DNA from: Bacteroidales bacterium
Lineage (GTDB): Bacteria; Bacteroidota; Bacteroidia; Bacteroidales; NBLH01
Length of the DNA: 6,951 bases
NCBI GenBank assembly: GCA_027083715.1
Contig: JALWNR010000149.1
Location: forward strand, 1 to 6,951
Direction of reading: 5' to 3'
The position numbers were made by a program, and so were the translations under genes. Under the pieces are notes generated by a model. That model did no database searches and was not told the origin of the DNA. It was given only the letters and a program-made list of their open reading frames with translations. Shown here piece after piece: positions 1-5,986 of this stretch. Within the stretch, counting starts at the first letter, position 1; the number at the start of each line of letters is the position of its first letter.

Positions 1-38
1 TATCTGATAATATTTTAACAAAATACTTTGGTTATTTT

Positions 39-1112
39 TTAATGCAACTCTTTATTACCGGAACAAAAAACAGTTTCCGGATATTTTGCTATTGCAACAA
101 TTTGTTCATTAGTAATGGTGTTTTTTAAAAACTCTACCTTTGAAACTACATATTTTTGCAAAAGGTAATTTGATTTATAGCTTGTTTCCTGAAAACTTCT
201 GATACCTTTAATCGTATCAGAAATTGAAACAAAAATACCCGGACTGTTACATGAAAAATCAAAATCTTTGAGTGCTAATTTTTGTATCAGTGCGTTATCT
301 TTTGTCTTGAAATGTATTTCTTTCATGCTGATATTATAAACAATACTCCACTGAGTACTACCGGTTTGTGCAACACTATCAAGAACAGAGAAGGAGTAAT
401 CAATAATATTTTTTATCCCCGAATAATTATTAATCATCGATGTTGCTTTAACAAAGCGTCCTGATGAGTTTTTTGTCCATTCACTAAATTCTTTATTTTC
501 TTTTTTTTCAATACTTTCTTTAAATTTTAAAGAAACATCATACGGACAGTTAGTCAGCACAGGAAAAGGAAGTTGCTCCTTTTGGTGTACCAGCATTTTA
601 CCCTTAATAAATTCAATAACTGCAACATTCCCCGCTGCATCCGCTATCAGAAAATGGATTTTAGCAACCGACGTATTTGATATACGAATTAAGCTGTCGC
701 TGGCAATAACATCTTGTATCGTAGCTGAATTATCAAGCTGATACTGAATCCATTGAAGTTCAGTGATTCCATATCTCTTATCCGGCATAGGATATTGGGT
801 TTCTTCAAGCCACATTTGTTCAATAACTAAACCTGCTTCGTTCATTCCTCCGTAAGGAAATTCCCTCCCTATCTGGTTAAAAGTAATACTTCCGTATTTC
901 GAAATCCATACAAGTGATTTTTCGGGAACGCTTTGAAAAGCTGTTTTTTGCATATTTCTTTTGTTTATCTCTATATGCCCTATGCCAACCGGAAAATCAA
1001 AATTTCTTCCAAAAACAATATTTCCGTTTTTATCCTTAAACGAAAAACAGGTACATGCAGATAAAGTATTGAAAACTAATACTGCTAAAATTAAAATCGC
1101 TACTTTTTTCAT
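39..1112 (-). CDS. Exported linear-amide C-N hydrolase, choloylglycine hydrolase / penicillin V acylase family
   Basis: This is a 357-residue Ntn-hydrolase expected to cleave non-peptide amide bonds (bile-salt conjugates, penicillin V, N-acyl homoserine lactones or other N-acyl amides in known members); the substrate here cannot be read from sequence. Residues 1-19 form a signal peptide (Lys-Lys followed by a hydrophobic stretch), so it acts outside the cytoplasm. Cys20, in ACTCFSF, aligns as the N-terminal nucleophile: it lies exactly as far ahead of GRNFD (35-39) as the nucleophile does in clostridial bile salt hydrolase, which gives Arg36 and Asp39 as catalytic partners. GMNEAGL supplies Asn91, LTNCP supplies Asn188 and SSGRF supplies Arg219, the remaining conserved family positions. 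TQWSIVYN (253-260) is the usual late motif. Length is normal once the leader is removed. The start is ATG with Lys-Lys next and no clear Shine-Dalgarno. Residues 17-20 (LSAC) also fit a lipobox (see findings). The gene lies 195 bases downstream of the AraC gene, same strand. Family call strong; substrate unknown. Confidence 0.9.
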   Translation of the reverse strand: MKKVAILILAVLVFNTLSACTCFSFKDKNGNIVFGRNFDFPVGIGHIEINKRNMQKTAFQSVPEKSLVWISKYGSITFNQIGREFPYGGMNEAGLVIEQMWLEETQYPMPDKRYGITELQWIQYQLDNSATIQDVIASDSLIRISNTSVAKIHFLIADAAGNVAVIEFIKGKMLVHQKEQLPFPVLTNCPYDVSLKFKESIEKKENKEFSEWTKNSSGRFVKATSMINNYSGIKNIIDYSFSVLDSVAQTGSTQWSIVYNISMKEIHFKTKDNALIQKLALKDFDFSCNSPGIFVSISDTIKGIRSFQETSYKSNYLLQKYVVSKVEFLKNTITNEQIVAIAKYPETVFCSGNKELH

Positions 1113-1200
1113 AAACTACTTGTTTAAAATCAATTATTTATTTTCATTATCAAATTATTCGTCCGGAAATATATTTTGTTAAAAAATGTAAAGCTTCGAT

Positions 1201-1224
1201 TTCCGGAAAGAGGAATTTCTGGAA
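1201..1224. repeat. Imperfect inverted repeat TTCCGGAAA / TTTCTGGAA upstream of the hydrolase gene
   Basis: Arms 1201-1209 and 1216-1224 are reverse complements at 8 of 9 positions, with a 6-base spacer (GAGGAA). The left arm itself contains the palindrome TTCCGGAA. Another TCCGGAAA copy lies at 1162-1169, closer to the hydrolase start. The position, about 90-110 bases upstream of the hydrolase start codon, would suit a regulator-binding site. That role is inferred from position and symmetry only. Confidence 0.35.
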
Positions 1225-1232
1225 CAAAATTA
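1225..1232 (-). promoter_or_regulatory. Possible Bacteroidota -7 promoter element for the hydrolase gene
   Basis: On the minus strand these bases read TAATTTTG, an exact fit to the Bacteroidota -7 consensus TAnnTTTG. It abuts the inverted repeat at 1201-1224 and would give a leader of about 100 bases before the hydrolase ATG. No TTTG lies at the expected distance further upstream; the nearest (1241-1244) is only 8 bases away. The call is therefore weak. Confidence 0.2.
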
Positions 1233-1285
1233 GTTTAAATCAAAGCTTTCGGGTGCTCATTTAGTAGTTTAGGAGTCGCATTTTA

Positions 1286-1323
1286 GAGAAGTTTCAGTCT
1301 CACTTTTTTATGAGACTTTTCTC
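1286..1323 (-). terminator. Hairpin overlapping the AraC stop codon; possible terminator or attenuator
   Basis: AGTCTCA (1296-1302) and TGAGACT (1311-1317) are perfect 7-base complements around an 8-base loop. GAGAA (1286-1290) and TTCTC (1319-1323) extend the stem across an asymmetric internal loop. The AraC gene's TAA stop (1310-1308 on the minus strand) sits inside the loop, so the structure joins the last codons to the 3' untranslated region. No U-run follows in the direction of transcription, so it is not a textbook intrinsic terminator. It could instead protect the mRNA 3' end or limit read-through into the hydrolase gene. Confidence 0.4.
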
Positions 1324-2417
1324 AGATAGCCTGATGGAGTGGTTTTTTCAAACTTTTTAAATGCACGGTAAAAAGATGCCTTGGAGTTAAAGCCGCAATT
1401 GTATGCAATACCAACTATTGAAAAATTTTTATTCTTTTCATCAGAATATTGTTTTTTAAACTCTTCAATACGATATTTATTAATAAAGTCAAAAAAAGTT
1501 TGGTGAAGGTGCGTGTTGAGTATTTCTGAGAGGTACTCTGTTTTAACGCTAAGAAGTTTACTTAATTTTGAGATATTTAATTCGGGATCTAAAAAAGGTT
1601 TTTCGTTTTTCATAAACATCAAAAAATTTTCGATGAACGCACTTTCTTCTTTTGGAATTTGTTTTTCAGCTTTTTTTAATTCAGCAACATATGGCACTGT
1701 TATGAATACATTTTTTTGTTTCAGACCAAAAAAGCCCAGAAATAATACATAAACAGAAGCAAAACTATAAGATACCAGTGATAAAATCTTATGCGAAGAA
1801 TATTCAAAAATCAAATTTAAGTTAAATAATACATGATTTAAAACAAAAACAAATAGTGATGCAATGGTTAAAACCCGCAGCCAGTTCAGGTCTATATCTT
1901 CAATTTTCGAAAAATTAAGCAATAAATTCCGGTGTCGTTTATGTATTAATTTTAATGCCCAGATATTATAGGTAATCGTGGATAGACCAATAGAGAGTAC
2001 TGTTATCTTATAAAAAATTTGTTCTTTAAATGTTTCATTTTTAGCTATTTGTATTTTTTCAAGTGCTGGCAAACTGATGTAATTAAAATAATGAAGTGTT
2101 GTAAACACTAAAAAAGGAACAAAATGCAGCAAATAAGTTGTCTTAAACCGGAAATCTGGAGATGATTGAGATTTTATATAAAACCATAGTGCGGGCCCGT
2201 GTAAAAACATAACTAACCAGTTGGTGTTTATAATCTGCGGAAAAGGATAGTTGTTTTGTGCATTATGTAATTCCAGATAGGTCATAAAAATACTCAATGC
2301 CAATAAGCTTAACATGATTCCCAGAAACAAATCAGGAAGTGATTTGTTACGTTTACTCAGAAGCAGTAAAATCAAAAAAAAAGCCTCAAATGTACCTATA
2401 ATCAATATATAATTCAT
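1308..2417 (-). CDS. Membrane-embedded AraC-family transcriptional regulator (seven helices plus HTH)
   Basis: This 369-residue protein is probably a one-component regulator that senses at or in the inner membrane and binds DNA with a cytoplasmic AraC domain. Seven hydrophobic segments lie at about 3-20, 29-48, 65-81, 95-111, 137-155, 180-198 and 212-232. Basic loops (SKRNK, KLIHKRHR) fall where a cytoplasmic side is expected if the N-terminus is outside and the C-terminus inside. A linker leads to the AraC domain at about 258-367. Its first helix-turn-helix is near 280-301 (LNISKLSKLLSVKTEYLSEI) and the second, with the typical GFNSKASFYRAFKKF, is near 332-356, ending in TPSGYLRK. There is no receiver domain. 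The chosen ATG (2415-2417) puts helix 1 at the N-terminus; the frame runs on upstream to a TTG at 2471, but that would add a basic 18-residue tail with no support. It follows the phosphatase gene after 140 bases. The signal and target genes are unknown. Confidence 0.9.
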   Translation of the reverse strand: MNYILIIGTFEAFFLILLLLSKRNKSLPDLFLGIMLSLLALSIFMTYLELHNAQNNYPFPQIINTNWLVMFLHGPALWFYIKSQSSPDFRFKTTYLLHFVPFLVFTTLHYFNYISLPALEKIQIAKNETFKEQIFYKITVLSIGLSTITYNIWALKLIHKRHRNLLLNFSKIEDIDLNWLRVLTIASLFVFVLNHVLFNLNLIFEYSSHKILSLVSYSFASVYVLFLGFFGLKQKNVFITVPYVAELKKAEKQIPKEESAFIENFLMFMKNEKPFLDPELNISKLSKLLSVKTEYLSEILNTHLHQTFFDFINKYRIEEFKKQYSDEKNKNFSIVGIAYNCGFNSKASFYRAFKKFEKTTPSGYLRKVS

Positions 2418-2493
2418 ACCGGAATATACTACAAAGTATCTTTTGTTTCTTTTTACGAAAATAAGAAACAATTTTCATAAAAAAATATTAAAT

Positions 2494-2499
2494 TCCGGA
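2494..2499. promoter_or_regulatory. TCCGGA palindrome upstream of the AraC gene
   Basis: This is a six-base palindrome about 77 bases upstream of the AraC start, in AT-rich DNA. Identical hexamers occur at 1162-1167 and 1202-1207 in the gap after the AraC gene, and the related ACCGGAAT lies at 2418-2425, directly against the AraC start codon. Recurrence in both gaps flanking a regulator gene suggests an operator, but this is inference. Confidence 0.25.
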
Positions 2500-2534
2500 T
2501 ATTGTTAGGTGGATAATTAAGATTTTCCTAAAGT

Positions 2535-2561
2535 TTAAAAAAACATAAGCTGCTTTTTTAA
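2535..2561 (-). terminator. Weak A/U hairpin with U-run at the end of the phosphatase gene
   Basis: TTAAAAAA (2535-2542) and TTTTTTAA (2554-2561) are perfect 8-base complements around an 11-base loop. On the minus strand the first arm includes the TAA stop codon of the phosphatase gene and the second arm is a U-run. The stem has no G-C pairs, so any terminator activity would be poor. It may merely reflect the base composition. Confidence 0.25.
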
Positions 2562-5500
2562 TCTTCGGGACCTAAGGCAAAGCCAATTACAATAATATCG
2601 TCTGTTTGTTCTACATCTTTCATCCAGTTTTCAATCGTGTAATTGTAAATTTTTTCTTGTTCGTTCATAGGTTTTTGATGATGTTCCAAAAACAATTCTT
2701 TCATACGTTTAATCATGAATTTTCTGTTTTTGGGGCCTCCAAATTGATCCTGGAAACCATCAGAAAAAATATAAAAGTAGGTTTCGGTATCGGCATAAGA
2801 TATTACATGATTGGTAAAAGATTGTTCCAAATTTGTTTTTTTACCGCCAATTCCTTGTTTATCTGCTTTTATATGGAAAAGTTCACCGTTTTTAATATAA
2901 ATCAACGGATTTCTGGCACCGGCATATTCAACAGTTTTAGTGGCTTTATCAATAGTACACAAAGCCATATCCATACCGTCCTGATTATCTGTTTGGTCTT
3001 GTTTTAAAGCTTTTTGTACATATTTGTTTTTTAAATCAAGAATTTCAGAAGGTTTGGTAATGCCTTGATTTACAATTGTGGTAAGAATTTCGCTACCAAT
3101 CATACTCATAAAAGCTCCGGGCACTCCATGACCGGTACAATCTACTGCTGTAATGATAATTTTTCCATTTTTTTCAGCAAACCAATAAAAATCACCACTT
3201 ACAATATCACGTGGTTTAAATAATATAAAATAACGGCTCAATGATTTACTGATTTTTTCTTTAAAGGGTAACATTGCTTCCTGTATTCGCTTTGCATAAG
3301 TAATACTGGCAGTAATATTTTTATTTTTTTCTTTAATTTCTTCGTTTGATTTTTGAAGCATTTCGTTCGTTTCTTCTATTTTTTCTTTTGCCCTGTTTAT
3401 TTCTGCCGTACGTTTCTGAACCAGCACTTCCAGGTATTCTTTTTGCTTACGCAAACGCATTACACTCAGACGAACAATACCCCAAATCATTAAAGCAGCC
3501 AGTATTACATAAAGAACAAAAGCCCAAAATGTTCGATACCAAGGTGGTAGAATAGTAAACTTATAGGTAGCCGTTACACTCTCTGCTCCGTAAATATTAC
3601 TGGCTTTCACCATAAAAGTGTAGTCTCCTTCCTGCAGGTTTGAATATTCCTTATAATTTACTTTTCGCCAATCAGACCAATCTTTATCATATCCTTCCAG
3701 AAAAAATTTAAATTGAGTATTTTCAAAATCCTCATAAAACAATGCAGTAAACGAAAAACGAATATCGTTCAGGCGGTAAGGAATTTGTTCAATTAAGTAT
3801 TCGGGCTGATATAAGCTCATATAACCCAATGAATCCATGTAAGTTCCTGCAAAAATTACCGAATCATTGGCTACAAACTTAACTTCGTTTAGGATGGTGT
3901 AATAGGTTTTATAGTGATCTTTTTCTATCCTTGCATCATAATGTGTAAAGCCAATTTCATTCCCAATGATTACTTCGTAATCATTAATTGGCGAAATAGA
4001 ATAAACATTGTTTCGAAGTTTATAAAATGGTGCTTTTGTTTGATAATAAGTTCCGTCTGTTTGTTTTTGTAAAACACCCATTTCATAAACCTCTTCATTA
4101 TCAGAGATTCGTAATTTTCGTTTTTGTTTAAACCAGATATTTCCTTTGTGGTCTTGTACTAGCTCTTCTATTTTAGCATTTTCATCAAACAGTTCGCTTA
4201 GAGTATTATCCTTTTTAAATCGATTTTTTCTTGCAACATATTTATACAATCCGTCAGGAGTAGATACAACAATCGATTTATCAATTATAAAAACATGATT
4301 ATTTTTTATATTTGATATTCCTTTACCCGCACCATACCAATTAATGGCAGCACTGTCCAGCTCATCATTTAATACTATTTTTGCAATGCCTTTTTCGGGA
4401 TTTTCAAGCCAAATATCATTATTTTCATCAATTATAATATGCCGGCATCGTTCGTTAATCCCTTTAATATATCTGAGGAATACAAATTCACCTTTAATTT
4501 CAGTATTTTTCTTATTAAGATGTTTTTTCCATTTACTTATTTTTTTTGCTTTAAACTGTAATAGCATTAATCCTCTTCGTGTTCCTGCAATTACCTTATC
4601 AGGGTGCCCTTTTATACGCAAAAATGTATAAACAGGTATTTTATCTATTTTTAAATCTTTGAGTTTATTTTTATCAAATACTCTAATTCCTAAATTATGT
4701 GCAATAAGTACTTTTGTAAATACAGTATCTATGTTAAATACCTGAGCCGGTTCACCAATCATTTTAAAAAGCATTTTATTAATTGGTGATTCATATTCAC
4801 TTAATGTTCGCTCAAAAGCTCCCTTTGATGTAGCAAGATAAAGTTTATTATTAAAAACTTTTGCAGAATAAACGGTTCCGCTCAAGCCGTAATCCTTATT
4901 ATAATAACTAAGAGGTAAACTGCTTAAAACTTCCGAAATTCCATTACTTAAACTAAGCCAAATATTTTGCCGGTTATCTTCATAAATTGCACTAATACCA
5001 TTATTTTGTAGCCCGTTTTGTGTAGTTACATACTGAATGGGTTTAAAATGAGCATCTGTAATAAGTAATCCCGAAGAAAAGGTACCTATTGCAAAATATC
5101 CGTTTTTTAAACGAATGCAAGCCATCACTTTTTTTCCACCAAGAAAATCATCGGTACGTGTCTGTATTTTTTTTACTATGTGATTATCAAAAATATAAAA
5201 TTTATTCTCTAAAGTACTGATTAAATATTTGTCATTATACACAATAATGGCTCTTATACTTTTATTTTTCAGAAGAGTCCCTTCGGGTAATAATTCAAAT
5301 TTTCCATTTTTATATTCGCTTAAACCCAAATTTTTTTCATTTACAAAAATGCGTTTATTGGCAACATAAACTTGTAACAGATTTTTGTTTTTTATAAGTT
5401 CCAAACTATCCTTATCCGTTGCATATTTAAAAATTACTCCTTTACTAATGTAATAAACATCATTGTCAATAATAAATATACGTCCTATATCTTTAAAACT

Positions 5501-5881
5501 AAGCTCTTTATCAGGTATTTTATCCTTTAATGAATGATAATTTACATTGCCTAAGCTATCGGCTTTCAGGTAGCCAAACTCTTTTCGGGCACCTACATAA
5601 ATTCGACCTTTGGTATCAATAGCAAGCGATCTTGCCAAGGAATTATTCTTTACAGGAATTAATTTCCAATTGTGTCCGTCAAAAGTTAAAACTCCCCTTG
5701 TATTTCCAAAATACATTACACCCAGTTTGTCTTGTAAAACAGCCCAGTTTTGCTTGGCTGCTTTATAATCTTTTCGGTAATAATTTAAGACAAAAAGCTC
5801 TCCTTTATTTTTAATTTGTCCCGATATATTATTCGGAAAAAGAATTAAAAAAGAAAACAATATGGAAAAAAAGTACTTCAC
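2558..5881 (-). CDS. Transmembrane sensor phosphatase: regulator propeller, Y_Y_Y domain, SpoIIE/PP2C phosphatase
   Basis: This 1107-residue signalling protein should turn an extracytoplasmic signal into cytoplasmic Ser/Thr dephosphorylation. A signal peptide (1-21, ending near ISGQ) precedes a periplasmic beta-propeller of about 690 residues with regulator-propeller units such as DKLGVMYFGNTRGVLTFDG (51-69), EDNRQNIWLSLSNGI (301-315), DENNDIWLENPEKGI (485-499) and DHKGNIWF (577-584). A Y_Y_Y domain follows (about 705-778; FFLEGYDKDW, EGDYTFMVKASNIYG). One membrane helix (about 782-804) is followed by basic residues, placing the rest inside. A coiled coil (about 808-856) leads to the phosphatase (about 880-1103). 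Its metal-site motifs are all present: SGDFYW (Asp897), AVDCTGHG (Asp914), FSDG (Asp1041) and TDD (Asp1094/1095). There is no histidine-kinase H-box. The start is GTG (5881-5879), because an in-frame stop lies two codons upstream and this start gives the complete signal peptide. Likely targets are a phosphorylated STAS protein or another phosphoprotein, none encoded here. The ligand is unknown. Confidence 0.93.
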   Translation of the reverse strand: MKYFFSILFSFLILFPNNISGQIKNKGELFVLNYYRKDYKAAKQNWAVLQDKLGVMYFGNTRGVLTFDGHNWKLIPVKNNSLARSLAIDTKGRIYVGARKEFGYLKADSLGNVNYHSLKDKIPDKELSFKDIGRIFIIDNDVYYISKGVIFKYATDKDSLELIKNKNLLQVYVANKRIFVNEKNLGLSEYKNGKFELLPEGTLLKNKSIRAIIVYNDKYLISTLENKFYIFDNHIVKKIQTRTDDFLGGKKVMACIRLKNGYFAIGTFSSGLLITDAHFKPIQYVTTQNGLQNNGISAIYEDNRQNIWLSLSNGISEVLSSLPLSYYNKDYGLSGTVYSAKVFNNKLYLATSKGAFERTLSEYESPINKMLFKMIGEPAQVFNIDTVFTKVLIAHNLGIRVFDKNKLKDLKIDKIPVYTFLRIKGHPDKVIAGTRRGLMLLQFKAKKISKWKKHLNKKNTEIKGEFVFLRYIKGINERCRHIIIDENNDIWLENPEKGIAKIVLNDELDSAAINWYGAGKGISNIKNNHVFIIDKSIVVSTPDGLYKYVARKNRFKKDNTLSELFDENAKIEELVQDHKGNIWFKQKRKLRISDNEEVYEMGVLQKQTDGTYYQTKAPFYKLRNNVYSISPINDYEVIIGNEIGFTHYDARIEKDHYKTYYTILNEVKFVANDSVIFAGTYMDSLGYMSLYQPEYLIEQIPYRLNDIRFSFTALFYEDFENTQFKFFLEGYDKDWSDWRKVNYKEYSNLQEGDYTFMVKASNIYGAESVTATYKFTILPPWYRTFWAFVLYVILAALMIWGIVRLSVMRLRKQKEYLEVLVQKRTAEINRAKEKIEETNEMLQKSNEEIKEKNKNITASITYAKRIQEAMLPFKEKISKSLSRYFILFKPRDIVSGDFYWFAEKNGKIIITAVDCTGHGVPGAFMSMIGSEILTTIVNQGITKPSEILDLKNKYVQKALKQDQTDNQDGMDMALCTIDKATKTVEYAGARNPLIYIKNGELFHIKADKQGIGGKKTNLEQSFTNHVISYADTETYFYIFSDGFQDQFGGPKNRKFMIKRMKELFLEHHQKPMNEQEKIYNYTIENWMKDVEQTDDIIVIGFALGPED

Positions 5882-5901
5882 AGTGTATTATCTATTTTAG
5901 G

Positions 5902-5937
5902 GCATGAAGATACCCAATTTATTGCGTATTGTCATGC
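5902..5937. promoter_or_regulatory. Imperfect dyad upstream of the phosphatase gene; candidate operator
   Basis: GCATGAAGATAC (5902-5913) and GTATTGTCATGC (5926-5937) are reverse complements at 10 of 12 positions (GCATGA/TCATGC outside, ATAC/GTAT inside), with a 12-base spacer. It lies 21-56 bases ahead of the phosphatase start codon and 50-85 bases past the stop of the upstream gene. As DNA it has the size of a dimer-binding operator; as RNA it would form a leader hairpin with a 2x2 internal loop. No U-run follows on the minus strand, which argues against an intrinsic terminator. Confidence 0.35.
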
Positions 5938-5986
5938 TGTTTTTTATAAATATTTATATTTTCCTGTATAAAACCCTGTTTATTGT

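Noticed and set aside
11..25. Small inverted repeat TATTTT-AAC-AAAATA after the hydrolase stop
   Set aside because: Six A/T pairs with a three-base loop and no following U-run on the minus strand do not make a credible terminator.
808..880. Idea that the large sensor protein is a hybrid histidine kinase (residues 808-880 of the protein at 2558-5881)
   Set aside because: The segment after the membrane helix is a Lys/Glu-rich coiled coil with no histidine at all and no H-box, and the C-terminal domain has PP2C rather than kinase motifs. The numbers given here are protein residues.
2418..2471. Longer AraC start at a TTG (2471), adding 18 residues
   Set aside because: The extension is basic with a non-ATG start, and the internal ATG at 2415-2417 starts directly before the first membrane helix. 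I therefore used the shorter form.
75..2503. 11-base direct repeat TTCCGGATATT at 75-85 and 2493-2503
   Set aside because: One copy is inside the hydrolase coding region, and matches of this length are expected by chance in a 7-kb AT-rich window.
5945..5958. Perfect 14-base palindrome TATAAATATTTATA
   Set aside because: It is made only of A and T in a very AT-rich gap, so chance is the simplest explanation, and it has no terminator or operator features.
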